DNA of 64,000 nucleotides from Clavibacter michiganensis. GTDB lineage: Bacteria > Actinomycetota > Actinomycetes > Actinomycetales > Microbacteriaceae. The notes beneath the pieces are model-generated. The model ran no database searches. It had not been told where the DNA came from and worked only from the letters and a program-made list of their open reading frames with translations. The DNA lies in assembly GCA_002150995.1 (NCBI GenBank), contig MDHJ01000001.1, positions 620,001 to 684,000 on the forward strand, in the 5' to 3' direction. This document shows positions 9,218 through 18,530 of this stretch, piece by piece. Numbering within the stretch: position 1 is the first letter of the stretch; each line of letters opens with the position of its first letter. The position numbers and the translations under genes were made by a program.

Positions 9218-9310
9218 GGGCGGGCCTCTCGGGCAGCGCGGCGCGGAGCCCGCGAGGGCGGCGCATGCGGGGATGGAGCGGGATGCGGTCGGGCCGGGTA
9301 GGCCCGTGGT

Positions 9311-9352
9311 GACGGTGACGGTGACGGTGACGGTGACGGTGACGGTGACGGT
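9311..9352. repeat. Perfect hexanucleotide tandem repeat (GACGGT)x7
   Basis: Seven perfect GACGGT units occupy 9311-9352, followed by degenerate GGCGGT and GGCGAC units to 9364. The array lies between the XRE regulator gene and the MFS gene it precedes, about 95 bp upstream of the probable MFS start. Such arrays change copy number by slipped-strand pairing. Here each unit would alter the length of the 5' leader or promoter region of the exporter by 6 bp. Confidence 0.9.
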
Positions 9353-9383
9353 GGCGGTGGCGACGGCCGTGCGTCGGTCGCGG

Positions 9384-10262
9384 TCAGGTCACGGCGTCGG
9401 CGGCGCGGGACACGACGTCCTCCGTCGCCGCCCACGTGGCGAGCAGGCGCAGGCCCTCGTCGGTCGGGGATCCGGTGGCGGCGGTGTAGACGGTCATCGT
9501 GTGGCCGGGAGCGTCCTGCAGCTCCATGGCCTGGAAGTCGAGCTCGAGGATCCCGACCGCGCGGTGCCGGAACTCCTTCGCGCCCGTGTAGTGGCGGCGG
9601 ACGTCATGGGCGGCCCAGCGGGACCGGAACTCGTCGCTGCGGATGGACAGCTCGCCGACGAGCGCGGCGATGCCGGCGTCGTGAGGATCGCGTCCGGCGT
9701 CCCGGCGCAGGATCGCCACGTTCACGTTGGCGGCGCGCTCCCAGTCCGGGTAGAGGTCGTGGGCGCGCGGGTCGAGGAAGATGAAGCGCGAGTGGTTGGC
9801 CGGGCGCAGGGACCCCTGGTACATGTCGGAGTAGAGGGCGTAGCCGAGGCGGTTGGCGGCGACGAGGTCCATGCGCGTGTTCGTGATCATCGCGGGCGCG
9901 CCGACCATCGCGTCGAGCATGCGCTGGACGGGCGGCGACGGGAATCGCGCCGTCGCGCCCGTCGGCGTCCGGCGACGGACGGGCCCCGCCGCGCGGGCGA
10001 GGTCGTGCAGGTGGTCGCGCTCGGCCTGGTCCATCTCGAGCGCCCGGGCGATCGCGTCGAGCACGCCCTCGGACACCCCGGCGAGGTTCCCGCGCTCCAG
10101 GCGCGTGTAGTAGTCGACGCTCACGCCGGCGAGGAGCGCGACCTCGTCCCGGCGGAGGCCGGGGACCCGTCGGCGGCCGCCGCCCACGATGCCCACCGCC
10201 TCCGGCGTGAGCCGTGCGCGGCGCGTCGAGAGGAACTCGCGTGCGTCGGCTCGGTTGTCCAT
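9384..10262 (-). CDS. XRE-family regulator with MmyB-like ligand-binding domain
   Basis: About 292 residues. An N-terminal helix-turn-helix (RRDEVALLAGVSVDYYTRLE, about residues 40-60) is followed by a PAS-like MmyB domain (PF17765 style) carrying VAANRLGYALYSDM and a FIFLDPRAHDLYPDW motif. These proteins usually repress an adjacent oxidoreductase or transporter and probably sense a fatty-acid-like or small hydrophobic ligand. Here the neighbour is the MFS exporter 167 bp downstream. ATG 10262 is chosen because TAGCGT lies 7 nt upstream; a GTG at 10271 is the alternative. Confidence 0.88.
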   Translation of the reverse strand: MDNRADAREFLSTRRARLTPEAVGIVGGGRRRVPGLRRDEVALLAGVSVDYYTRLERGNLAGVSEGVLDAIARALEMDQAERDHLHDLARAAGPVRRRTPTGATARFPSPPVQRMLDAMVGAPAMITNTRMDLVAANRLGYALYSDMYQGSLRPANHSRFIFLDPRAHDLYPDWERAANVNVAILRRDAGRDPHDAGIAALVGELSIRSDEFRSRWAAHDVRRHYTGAKEFRHRAVGILELDFQAMELQDAPGHTMTVYTAATGSPTDEGLRLLATWAATEDVVSRAADAVT

Positions 10263-10396
10263 GCCCTCCACGCTACGGGCGTCGCCCGGCCGGAGACAGG
10301 CTCTGCCGTGACCCGTCTGGGCAGGGCCTTCCTCGCACGGGGCGCAGCGGATGGAGTGGGCAGCGACCGGGACCCGCCGGCAGTCAGGAGCCCCGC

Positions 10397-11061
10397 ATGC
10401 GACCCAGCGTCACATCCACCGCCGCGTCCGCGCCCCGGCCGGCGCACCGGCCGGCGCCCCTGCCCGCGACGCGGAGGCGGCTCCTCCTCCCGATGGGGGC
10501 CGCCCTGCCGCTGGGGGTCGTCGTCGCCGCGCTCCTCGCCGGATGCGCCGGGGCGCCCGCGGGCGGCCCGGGGGAGCGGGGTCGTCATCGGCCTCCGCGC
10601 CCGCGCCGGCGGGCCCCGCCGCGGACGCGTCGGGCACCCCGGAGACGACCTCGGAGGCGACCGCCGCGGACCGCGACGCGTCCGCCGATCGGCCCGTCGT
10701 CGGCACGGTGCTCCGCTTCACGGGCGGCGGGCAGGTGGTCGACGTGACGCTCGACGAGGACAACCCCACCTCGCGCGACCTCGTCGGCCGACTGCCCACG
10801 ACGCTGCGCTTCGAGGAGTTCGCGGGGCGGGAGAAGATCGCCTACCCCGCGCCCGCGCTCGCGACCGAGGGGTCGCCCGGGTCCGACCCCGAGGACGGCG
10901 ACCTCATCTACTTCTCTCCCTGGGGGAACCTCGGCTTCTACTACGACGCCGCGGGCATCGGCTTCGCCGCGGAGACCATCCACCTGGGCCGCTACGACGC
11001 GACGCCCGCGCAGCTGGCGGCGTTCGACGACGCCGACGTGACCATCGAGGTCGTCGGGTGA
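10397..11061 (+). CDS. Lipoprotein with cyclophilin-like fold domain (single frameshift)
   Basis: ATG 10397 begins a signal peptide whose hydrophobic core GAALPLGVVVAALLAG ends in the lipobox cysteine AGC. A run of five G at about 10571-10575, where six are needed, shifts the frame. In the next frame a Ser/Ala/Pro linker leads to a cyclophilin-like domain (PF18050 style): LPTTLRFEEFAGREKIAYP, EDGDLIYFSPWGNLGFYYD and a final TIEVV strand. The product is predicted to be anchored to the outer face of the membrane. Its catalytic or ligand role is unknown. The next gene, also a lipoprotein, lies 99 bp downstream. Confidence 0.75.
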
Positions 11062-11159
11062 GCCCTCGCGGCTCGTGCCCGTCCGCGTCCGCATCCCCGA
11101 CCGCATCCCCGACCCCCGCGACCGGATCCCCGGCCGGACCACCCCACGAGAGGCCCCGC

Positions 11160-11693
11160 ATGCGCACCGCCGATACCGCACCCCACGTCCGGACCGCCGC
11201 CGGAACCCTCGCCCTCGCCGCCGCCCTGGTGCTCGCGGGGTGCTCCACCCCGCCGCCGGCCCCGGGCACGGCACCGTCCGCCGAGGCCACGCCGAGCGGA
11301 TCCGCGTCCGCGACCGGCACCGCGCCGCTCAGCGCGCTCACGGGTGCCTGGGAGATGACCCGCCTCGAGGTCGGGACCGCGGGCGCCCTCGCCTCCGTCC
11401 CCTACTCCGGCCAGGTGGTCTTCACCGACGCGGGCACGATGTCGGTCCAGGCCCGGAACCCCGACGCCGCCGCGCCGGACGGGCCGTACACGGTGGGCGG
11501 CTACGAGGCCTTCCACGGGACCGTCGCGCCCGTCGACGACGACTCCCTCGCGGTCGAGGTCGACTCCGCCCTCGCTCCGGCGCTCGTCGGCCGGACGCTC
11601 GCGCGGGACTTCGCGGTCACCGGCGACACGCTGGTGCTGACGCCCACCGACCCGTCCGAGGGGTTCCGGGCCACGTACCAGCGGCAGGGCTGA
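11160..11693 (+). CDS. Lipoprotein with lipocalin-like domain
   Basis: 177 residues. A lipobox signal peptide (LALAAALVLAGCS, Cys near residue 27) is followed by a Pro/Ser/Thr linker and then a small beta-barrel region from LTGAWEMTRLE to FRATYQRQG that fits the lipocalin-like family (PF13924 type): GAWEM start, YTVGGYEAFHG, LVLTPTDPSEGFRATYQR. It probably binds a hydrophobic ligand at the cell surface. Its position after another lipoprotein suggests a shared transcript, but the 99-bp gap allows its own promoter. Confidence 0.78.
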   Translation: MRTADTAPHVRTAAGTLALAAALVLAGCSTPPPAPGTAPSAEATPSGSASATGTAPLSALTGAWEMTRLEVGTAGALASVPYSGQVVFTDAGTMSVQARNPDAAAPDGPYTVGGYEAFHGTVAPVDDDSLAVEVDSALAPALVGRTLARDFAVTGDTLVLTPTDPSEGFRATYQRQG

Positions 11694-11798
11694 TCCGCCG
11701 CGGCAGTGCAGCCAGGGGCCGCACCAGACGGCGCCACGCCAGGCCACGCCACACCACGACATCCACCACCCGCACCACCGAGAGGAAGAAGGACCACC

Positions 11799-12142
11799 AT
11801 GACCGGACATCCCCGCCAGATCGGCGGCGGACGGGCGCTGCTCGGCGGCTTCGCCCCGAAGCTCGCCGAGCTCACCGACGACGTGCTGTTCGCCGACGTG
11901 TGGAACCGCCCCGAGCTGTCCCCGCGCGACCGCAGCCTGATCACCGTCGCGGTCCTCGCCGCGGGCGGCCACACCGACCAGCTGCGCTTCCACCTCGGCC
12001 GGGCCGTCGAGAACGGCCTCGCGCGCGACGAGCTGGTCGAGGCGATCACGCACGTGACGCTCTACGCCGGCTGGCCCTCCGGCATGGCCGCGATGGGTGT
12101 CGCGCAGCAGGTCCTCGCCGACCCGGAGGAGGGGACCCGTGA
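11799..12142 (+). CDS. Carboxymuconolactone decarboxylase (CMD) family protein
   Basis: MTGHPRQIGGGRALLGGFAP leads into FADVWNRPELSPRDRSLITVAVLAAGG and the C-terminal helix LVEAITHVTLYAGWPSGMAAM, the CMD/AhpD-like fold. There is no CxxC pair, so a decarboxylase/isomerase or unknown role is more likely than peroxidase. RBS AGGAAGAAGGA is strong. In the raw frame the ORF runs on across the following cupin gene to 12659. Adding one G near 12134 closes it with TGA at 12140-12142, overlapping the cupin GTG as GTGA. I take that as the real end. Confidence 0.75.
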
Positions 12143-12540
12143 ACATCGAGCCCGACGTCCCCACCACCAGGAACCCGCCCGAGCAGTTCGCCGGCGACGT
12201 GTGGCTCGACCCGATCGCGACGCCGCACGAGGAGGGTCAGCGCATGGTCGTGGTGACGGTCCGCTTCGCCCCGGGCGCCCGCACGGCCTGGCACTCGCAC
12301 GCGAGGGGCCAGTACCTCCGCGTGACGCAGGGCGTCGGCCGCTTCGGCACCCGCGACGGCGGCATCGTCGAGGTCCGCCCCGGGCAGACGCTCTACACGC
12401 CCCCGGGCGAGGAGCACTGGCACGCAGCAGCGCCGGGCGTGTTCATGGAGCACATCGCGATGCTCGAGCACGGCGACGACCCGGCGAGCACCACGACGTG
12501 GCTCGAGCACGTCACGGACGAGGAGTTCGGCGGCCGCTGA
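12139..12540 (+). CDS. Cupin-domain protein
   Basis: A 133-residue single-domain cupin. Metal-binding motif 1 is visible as TAWHSHARGQYLRVTQGVGR (the two His plus later Glu/Gln), and motif 2 as PGEEHWHAA. Proteins like this are commonly paired with a CMD protein and act on quinones or small carbonyl compounds. Here the pair is translationally coupled, with GTG 12139 downstream of GGAGGAGG. It is followed after 12 bp by a strong hairpin terminator, so the operon ends here. Confidence 0.85.
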   Translation: MNIEPDVPTTRNPPEQFAGDVWLDPIATPHEEGQRMVVVTVRFAPGARTAWHSHARGQYLRVTQGVGRFGTRDGGIVEVRPGQTLYTPPGEEHWHAAAPGVFMEHIAMLEHGDDPASTTTWLEHVTDEEFGGR

Positions 12541-12552
12541 GGGCACGCGCCT

Positions 12553-12606
12553 GCGCACGGGAAGGGCCCCGCGGATCCGAGGATCCGCGGGGCCCTTCCC
12601 GTGCGC
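12553..12606. terminator. Perfect 26-bp inverted repeat, bidirectional terminator
   Basis: Arms 12553-12578 and 12581-12606 are perfect reverse complements with a 2-nt spacer, including GGATCCGCGGGG on one arm. It sits between the convergent cupin (+) and alcohol dehydrogenase (-) genes, 12 bp and 17 bp from their stops. There is no U tract, as is usual for high-GC actinobacterial terminators. Confidence 0.88.
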
Positions 12607-12622
12607 GTGACGCGCGGCGTGC

Positions 12623-13667
12623 TTACGCGAACGTCTTCGCGTCGATGACGAAGCGGTAGCGCACGTCCGACTTGAGGACGCGGTCGTAGGCCTCGTTGAC
12701 CTGGTCGGCCGAGATGAGCTCGGTCTCCGGGACGATGCCGTGCTCGGCGCAGAAGTCGAGCATCTCCTGCGTCTCGGCGATGCCGCCGATCATGGAGCCG
12801 GCCCAGCTGCGGCGCGCGGGATGAGCGCGAACGCGGGGATCTCGAGCGGCTCCGACGGGGCGCCGACGTTCACCAGCGTGCCGTCGATCGCGAGCAGGCC
12901 GATGTACTTCGACATGTCGAGCTTCGCGGAGACGGTGTTGATGATCAGGTCGAACGAGCTCGCGAGCTCCTCGAACGTGGCGTCGTCGCTGGTGGCGAAG
13001 TAGCGGTCGGCGCCGAGGCGGAGGCCGTCCTCCTTCTTGGAGAGCGTCTGCGAGAGCACGGTGACCTCGGCGCCCATGGCGTGCGCGATCTTCACGGCCA
13101 TGTGGCCGAGCCCACCCATGCCGACGACGGCGACCTTGGTGCCGGGGCCCGCGTTCCAGTGGCGCAGCGGCGAGTAGGTGGTGATGCCGGCGCAGAGCAG
13201 CGGGGCGACCTTCTCGACGTCGAGGGACTCGGGACGCGGAGCACGAAGTCCTCGTCGACGACGACGGCCTCGGAGTAGCCGCCCTGCGTGATGGTGCCGT
13301 CGGCCGGGTCGGTGCCGCCGTAGGTCTGGATGTTGCCCTTCAGGCAGTACTGCTCCTGGCCGGCCTTGCACTGCTCGCACTCCTTGCAGGAGTTGACCAT
13401 GCAGCCGACGCCGACGAGGTCGCCGACCTGGTGCTTGGTGACGTCGGAGCCGACCTCGGTGACGCGGCCGACGATCTCGTGGCCGACGACCTGCGGGTAG
13501 GCGATGGGGCCCCACTCGCCGCGGACGGTGTGGATGTCGGAGTGGCAGACGCCCGAGTAGGCGATGTCGATGGAGACGTCCTTCGGGCCGACGTCGCGGC
13601 GCTCGATGGTGGTCTTGGTGAGGGGATCGGTGGCGGACGTGGCCGCGTAGGCGTTGACGGTGCGCAT
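12623..13667 (-). CDS. Zinc-dependent alcohol dehydrogenase, cinnamyl-alcohol-dehydrogenase (YahK/AdhC) type (two frameshifts)
   Basis: NAD(P)-dependent MDR enzyme of about 348 residues once repaired. In order: catalytic-zinc motif [15 protein letters not shown] and GHEIVGRV, structural-zinc cysteines [15 protein letters not shown], Rossmann motif [20 protein letters not shown], and C-terminal [20 protein letters not shown]. One base is missing near 13230 (PESLDVEK broken) and one C near 12812 (IPARRSW broken). The family reduces aldehydes with NADPH. The start has RBS AAGGAGA 6 nt upstream. It is probably intact in the organism. Confidence 0.85.
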
Positions 13668-13819
13668 GGTTCTCCTTGAGCTGTCCGGTGGGGGAGGGGG
13701 AGGATCGGGTCGATCCGGCCGCGCCCTCTTCGGATGCGGTACCCCTCGACGGTACGCCTGCCCGGGGCCCCGCCCCGACCGGCGGCGCCGACCCGGGCGC
13801 GGGCGGATAGCGTGGCGGG

Positions 13820-15238
13820 ATGCCCGCGCCCTCCTCCCTCGGCCCGACGACGACGCGATCGGGGCCGGTCACGGGCCGCGCGGACGGCGACGTGATCCGC
13901 TACCTGGGGATCCCCTACGCGACGGCCGCCCGCGGCGAGCCGCCGGTGCCCGCGCGGCCGGCCCGAGGATCCGACGGCGAGGCACTCGTGCTCGCGGCCG
14001 TGCGGCCGGCGCCCGCGTGCCCGCAGCCGTCGTCGCGCATCCTCGACACGCTCATGCGCGGGGCGCTCGCGGGCGTCGCGCGCTCCGAGGACTGCCAGCG
14101 GCTCTCCCTCACCCTGCCCGCCGACCTGCGGCCCGGCGAGACGCTGCCCGTCATCGTGTGGTTCCACGGGGGCGGGTACACGACGGGCGCGGGCGACCTG
14201 CCCATCCACGACCCGCGCGCGCTCGTCGTGGAGCAGCGCGTGATCGTGGTGGCCGTGACGGCGCGGCTGGGGCTCCTCGGCTTCGGCGGCGGGGGATCCG
14301 GAGGGCGCCGCCCGCACGACGGCCCGCCCGCGAACCTCGGGCTCCTCGACCAGCTCGAGGCGCTCCGCTGGGTCCGCGACTCCATCGCCGCGTTCGGCGG
14401 CGACCCGGGGCAGGTCACGGCGATGGGGCAGTCGGCGGGCGGTGACGCGATCCTGCACCTCATGATCAGCGACGGCGCGCGCGGGCTCTTCCGCCGGGCG
14501 ATCGTGCAGAGCCCGCCGGTGGGGATCACGGCCGGGCGCGAGCGCATGTTCCGGGCGATGGCGCGCACCACGCGCGCGCTCGCGGCCGACGCCCCGCTCG
14601 CCGACGTGATGCGCCGCCAGGCGCGGGCCGAGCGGGCGTCGTGGGCGTCGGGGATCCGCGCCGGGCTGCCCTGGGGGCCGCGCTACGGTCACGCGCCGCT
14701 GCCCGCCGAGGCCGACCGGGAGTCGGCGTGGGCCGCGGTCGCGCCCGACGTGGACCTCCTCATCGGCACCACGCGCGACGAGACCGCCATGTACCTCCCG
14801 GCGCTCCCTGTGGTCGCGCCGCTGCTGCGCGTGCCCGTCGTCGGTCGGGCGCTCCGGGCCGTGCTGATGCGCGCGGTCGTCCGGCCGACGACCCGCCTCG
14901 TCTACACGCGACCCGTCACCGCGTTCGCCGCCCGCCACCGCGCCGCGGGCGGGCGGGCCGTGCGGTACGTGCTGCGGGCGGCGCCCGCGTCGAGCCCCAT
15001 CGGCGCCGGCCACACCTCGGACGTGCCGCTGGTCCTCGGCACGCGGGAGGCGTGGACGTCGATGGACCTCGTGGGGACCGCCGCGTGGCCGGAGGTCGCG
15101 GAGCGCGGTCGCGCGGTGCGGCGCGTGTGGGCCGACTTCGCGCGCACGGGCGGGGTCGCCGCCGACGTCGACGCGCGCGCCTGCGGGATGCGGTTCGACC
15201 GCGGCGGACGGCGGTCGAGCTCCGCCGACCTCGGCTGA
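13820..15238 (+). CDS. Type-B carboxylesterase/lipase
   Basis: 472-residue alpha/beta hydrolase. The oxyanion-hole motif is [14 protein letters not shown], the nucleophile elbow is GQSAGG (Gln replaces the usual Glu), and the likely acid is in [10 protein letters not shown]. The His is in [14 protein letters not shown]-terminal [18 protein letters not shown] is the family signature. It hydrolyses carboxylic esters and has no signal peptide, so it is cytoplasmic. A TAGCGT box 6 nt upstream of the ATG indicates a leaderless mRNA. It is shorter than eukaryotic relatives, typical for actinobacteria. Confidence 0.88.
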   Translation: MPAPSSLGPTTTRSGPVTGRADGDVIRYLGIPYATAARGEPPVPARPARGSDGEALVLAAVRPAPACPQPSSRILDTLMRGALAGVARSEDCQRLSLTLPADLRPGETLPVIVWFHGGGYTTGAGDLPIHDPRALVVEQRVIVVAVTARLGLLGFGGGGSGGRRPHDGPPANLGLLDQLEALRWVRDSIAAFGGDPGQVTAMGQSAGGDAILHLMISDGARGLFRRAIVQSPPVGITAGRERMFRAMARTTRALAADAPLADVMRRQARAERASWASGIRAGLPWGPRYGHAPLPAEADRESAWAAVAPDVDLLIGTTRDETAMYLPALPVVAPLLRVPVVGRALRAVLMRAVVRPTTRLVYTRPVTAFAARHRAAGGRAVRYVLRAAPASSPIGAGHTSDVPLVLGTREAWTSMDLVGTAAWPEVAERGRAVRRVWADFARTGGVAADVDARACGMRFDRGGRRSSSADLG

Positions 15239-15296
15239 TCCGGTCGACGGCGCCGGGCTTGGGAGCCGCGCGGTGCCGCGCGGCCGCGCCCGCGCG

Positions 15297-16432
15297 TCAG
15301 GCCCGCACGGGCACCGGCGCCCCCGCCGGGTCGGCGAGGTCCCGCGCGAGCTCGCGCACCGCGGCGCGTCCGGCCCGGTTCGCGCCCACCGTGGACTGCG
15401 ACGGCCCGTAGCCCACGAGGTGCACGCGCGGCTCCCGGGCCGCGCGCGTGCCCACCAGCGGGATCCCGCCGAGCGGTCCGCGCAGGTCGAGCCCCTCGAG
15501 GTGGGCGAGGGAGGCGCGGAACCCGGTGGCCCACAGGATCGCGTCGACGCTGGTCGACGACCCGTCCGCCTCGACGACGTGCCGCGCGCCGACGGCCCGG
15601 AACAGGGGACGGCGGACGAGGACGCCGCGGTCGCGCGCGGCCCGCGCGTAGCCGGTCCAGCCGAGGCCCGTGTACGAGACCACGCTGCGCGGCGGCCGTC
15701 CCGCGGCGGCGTCCGCGGCGACGCGGCGCTCGACGTCGACGCCGTCCTCGCCGGGGCTGAACTCGTGGTCGAGGAAGACGGGCTCGCGGCGCGTGTACCA
15801 GAGGGTGTCGGTCACCCGGCTGATCTCCTCGAGGAGCTGGACGGCCGAGATGCCGCCGCCCACCACGGCGACGCGCATGCCGGCGAACGCACGGGCGTCC
15901 ACGTAGTCGCGCGTGTGCAGCTGGACCCCGAGGAACCCGTCGCGGCCCGGGATGTCGGGGATCACGGGCGCGTCCCAGGTGCCGGTCGCGTTCACGACGG
16001 CGGCGGTGCGCCACGACCCCGCCGTCGACGTCACCCGCAGGTCGCCGCGCGGATCCGCGTCCACGGACGCCACCGAGAGCACGCGCACCGGGCGCAGCAA
16101 CGGCAGGCCCTCCTCCCGCTCGTAGTCGGCGAAGTACCGCGGCACGGCGGTGCGGCTCGGCTCCGTCGGGTCGACGGGCGGGACGGGCATGCCGGGGAGG
16201 CCGAAGATCCCGTTGACGGTCGCCATGCGCAGCGACTCCCAGCGGTGCTGCCACGCGCCGCCAGGACGCGGGTTCGCGTCGACCACGGCGAAGGAGCGCC
16301 GGGCGCCGGGGTCCTCGAGCGCGGACGCGAAGCCGCGCAGGCGGAGGTGGTGGGCGGCGGACAGCCCCGCCTGGCCGCCGCCGATGACGGTGACGGCGGC
16401 CCGCGGAAGGGTCCGGCGCCCGGGTCGCTCAC
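15297..16432 (-). CDS. Flavin-containing monooxygenase / NAD(P)-binding oxidoreductase (single frameshift)
   Basis: Starts at GTG 16430-16432 with [11 protein letters not shown]. After one G is added near 16400 it continues [20 protein letters not shown], the FAD-binding GxGxxG. A second Rossmann motif [16 protein letters not shown] binds NADPH, and [10 protein letters not shown] is the conserved ATG motif. About 378 residues. Members oxygenate soft nucleophiles or act as flavin reductases. Its GTG overlaps the TGA of the upstream reductase gene (GTGA), so translation is coupled and the two enzymes probably share a pathway. Confidence 0.8.
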
Positions 16433-17106
16433 GCTGCCGGGCGGGACGCGTCCGCGTCGAGCGGTGCGGTCGCGACCAGGCGGCGGATCTCGTCCGCGTC
16501 CACGTTCGCCCCGAACAGCGGGTGCCCGGGCTCGAGCACGCGGCCGGCGGCGAGCGGTCCGATGTCGACCGGGTCGAACCCGAAGGCGTCCACCAGGGCC
16601 GCGACGGCGGCGCGCGCGGCGGGGTCGTCGCCCGCGAGCGCGATGCCCTTCCGCCCGGGGGCTCCGGTGGGACGCGGTCCCTCGTCGAGGTCGTGGTACC
16701 CCATGTGGTTGAACGCCTTGACGACGGTGGAGGCGGGCAGGTGGTCCGCGACGAGCTCGCTGGTGGAGGAGACGGGGTCCGCCAGGTCAGCGCGGTGGCC
16801 GTCGACCTCCCACCAGTAGTTCATGGCGTCGATCACCAGCCGGCCCGCGAGCTCGGCGGCCGGGACGCTCGCCAGCTTGCCGAGGGGGAGGGCGAGGATC
16901 ACGACGTCGGCACGGGCCGCGGCGTCCGCCGAGGTGGTGGCGACGGCGCCGGGGGCCAGCACGTCGACGATGAGCTCGATGCGCGCGGGATCGCCGGAGC
17001 CGGAGATGAGCACCGGGTGCCCCGCGGCGACGGCGCGTCGCGCGAGCACCGTGCCGACCTTGCCGGCGCCGAGGATCCCGACGGTGACGGGCGTCGCGGC
17101 GCTCAC
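16429..17106 (-). CDS. NADPH-dependent F420 reductase-like oxidoreductase
   Basis: 225 residues with an N-terminal Rossmann fold [21 protein letters not shown] and conserved [10 protein letters not shown] and [10 protein letters not shown] motifs (PF03807 family, NADP-oxidoreductase coenzyme-F420-dependent type). It could reduce F420 or an NADP-linked imine/dinucleotide; the sequence does not decide. GTG 17104-17106 overlaps the TGA of a 25-codon leader ORF, and its own TGA overlaps the start of the monooxygenase gene. The result is a tight three-ORF operon. Confidence 0.83.
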   Translation of the reverse strand: MSAATPVTVGILGAGKVGTVLARRAVAAGHPVLISGSGDPARIELIVDVLAPGAVATTSADAAARADVVILALPLGKLASVPAAELAGRLVIDAMNYWWEVDGHRADLADPVSSTSELVADHLPASTVVKAFNHMGYHDLDEGPRPTGAPGRKGIALAGDDPAARAAVAALVDAFGFDPVDIGPLAAGRVLEPGHPLFGANVDADEIRRLVATAPLDADASRPAA

Positions 17107-17180
17107 GCGGCCACCGCCTCGCGGGCGACGGCGGAGGGGATGTCGGTTCCGGTGTCGATGCCGGTCGCGCAGTGCTGCAT
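17103..17180 (-). CDS. 25-codon leader ORF upstream of reductase
   Basis: Encodes [20 protein letters not shown] plus EAVAA. It has its own GAGGAG Shine-Dalgarno 7 nt before the ATG and ends in a GTGA overlap with the reductase start, so reductase translation is probably coupled to it. No family is recognised. It may be a leader peptide or simply a small coupling ORF. The Cys at residue 4 is notable next to a redox operon. Confidence 0.5.
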   Translation of the reverse strand: MQHCATGIDTGTDIPSAVAREAVAA

Positions 17181-17196
17181 GCTCGTGCTCCTCTGT

Positions 17197-17238
17197 GTTG
17201 ACACGTCAACTATCCGCCGATGTGGTGGACATGTCAAC
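17197..17238 (-). promoter_or_regulatory. Promoter with twin operators for leader-reductase-monooxygenase operon
   Basis: On the minus strand TTGACA (17237-17232), 17 bp, GATAGT (17214-17209) form a good sigma-70-type promoter. Two related 14-bp inverted repeats, GTTGACACGTCAAC at 17197-17210 and GTGGACATGTCAAC at 17225-17238, cover the -10 edge and the -35. Their centres are 28 bp apart. This is typical of repression by a dimeric MarR/TetR/HxlR-type protein. No candidate regulator gene is adjacent. Confidence 0.7.
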
Positions 17239-17372
17239 TCCCGGTCCGTCGCTCCGCCCGGCGCTCCGCCCGGCGGGCCGACGCGCAGCTGACCGGCGCC
17301 GCCGCCGATGTCAAGGGGTAGGCGGCGTCCGGCGACCGGAGTGTGCTGGATGGACCGACCGGATGGAGCGAC

Positions 17373-18521
17373 ATGCAGGCGATGGTGTACCGCGGGCCGT
17401 ACAGGATCCGCGTCGAGGAGAAGGACATCCCCCGGATCGAGCATCCGAACGACGCGATCGTGCGGGTCACCCGGGCCGCGATCTGCGGATCCGACCTGCA
17501 CCTGTACCACGGGCTCCTCCCGGACACGCGGGTCGGCACCACCTTCGGGCACGAGTTCATCGGCGTCGTCCACGAGGTCGGCCCCTCGGTGGAGAGCCTG
17601 TCCGTCGGCGACCGGGTGATGGTGCCCTTCAACATCTACTGCGGGTCGTGCTTCTTCTGCGCCCGGGGCCTGTATTCGAACTGCCACAACGTGAACCCGA
17701 ACGCCACGGCCGTCGGCGGCATCTACGGGTACTCGCACACGACGGGCGGCTACGACGGCGGCCAGGCGGAGTACGTGCGCGTGCCGTTCGCCGACGTCGG
17801 GCCGCAGCTGATCCCCGACGACATCCACGACGAGGACGCCCTCCTCATGACCGACGCGCTGAGCACCGGCTACTTCGGCGCGCAGATCGGCGACATCGCC
17901 GAGGGCGACACCGTCGCGGTGCTGGGTGCCGGACCCGTCGGCCTGTACGCCGCGCTGTCGGCGTGGTTCATGGGCGCCGGCCGCGTGATCGTCGTCGACC
18001 AGCTCGACTACCGGCTGCGGAAGGCCGAGTCGTTCGCGCACGCCGAGACCCTCGACTTCTCGGCCGTGAAGGACACCGTGCTGGAGCTCAAGCGCGTGAC
18101 CGGCGGGCTCGGTGCCGACGTCGTCATCGACGCCGTCGGGGCGGAGGCCGACGGGCACGCGCTGCACCAGATCACCGGCACGAAGGTCAAGGTGCAGAGC
18201 GGTTCGCCCGTCGCGCTGAACTGGGCGATCGACGGCGTCCGCAAGGGCGGCACCGTCAGCGTGCTGGGCGCCTACGGGCCCGTCCCCGCCGCCATCAAGT
18301 TCGGCGACGCCGTGAACAAGGGCATCACGATGCGCATGAACCAGGCGCCCGTGAAGCGCCAGTGGCCGCGGCTCTTCGAGCACATCCGCGCCGGGCACCT
18401 CGCGCCGCGCGACATCGTGACCCATCGGATCCCGCTCGAGCACATCGCGGAGGGGTACCACACGTTCTCCGCGAAGCTCGACGACTGCATCAAGACCGTC
18501 ATCACGTTCGACGAGGACTAG
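17373..18521 (+). CDS. Zinc-dependent alcohol dehydrogenase, glutathione-independent formaldehyde dehydrogenase-like
   Basis: 382-residue MDR dehydrogenase. Catalytic zinc ligands are in AAICGSDLHLYHG and GHEFIGVVHEVG. Structural-zinc-lobe cysteines are CGSCFFCARGLYSNC. The NAD-binding motif is VAVLGAGPVGLYAALSAWFMGA, followed by VDQLDYR. The insert around KVKVQSGSPVALNWAIDGVRKGG is typical of the FDH-like/threonine dehydrogenase-like subgroup. It is predicted to oxidise a small alcohol or aldehyde adduct with NAD. RBS GGAG lies 6 nt before the ATG. The following ORF starts 9 bp after the stop. Confidence 0.88.
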   Translation: MQAMVYRGPYRIRVEEKDIPRIEHPNDAIVRVTRAAICGSDLHLYHGLLPDTRVGTTFGHEFIGVVHEVGPSVESLSVGDRVMVPFNIYCGSCFFCARGLYSNCHNVNPNATAVGGIYGYSHTTGGYDGGQAEYVRVPFADVGPQLIPDDIHDEDALLMTDALSTGYFGAQIGDIAEGDTVAVLGAGPVGLYAALSAWFMGAGRVIVVDQLDYRLRKAESFAHAETLDFSAVKDTVLELKRVTGGLGADVVIDAVGAEADGHALHQITGTKVKVQSGSPVALNWAIDGVRKGGTVSVLGAYGPVPAAIKFGDAVNKGITMRMNQAPVKRQWPRLFEHIRAGHLAPRDIVTHRIPLEHIAEGYHTFSAKLDDCIKTVITFDED

Positions 18522-18530
18522 GAGCCGACG

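Noticed and set aside
9306..9364. Repeat array as CRISPR
   Set aside because: Units are 6 bp, contiguous and without spacers, so it is a simple tandem repeat.
7218..11693. Very long plus-strand open frame (about 1490 codons) across the phosphatase, MFS and XRE genes
   Set aside because: It is a GC-driven antisense shadow of three well-supported minus-strand genes; only its last 178 codons (lipoprotein at 11160) are real.
12553..12606. Long inverted repeat as a mobile-element end
   Set aside because: There is no second copy or transposase, and it is placed exactly between two convergent stops, so it is a terminator.
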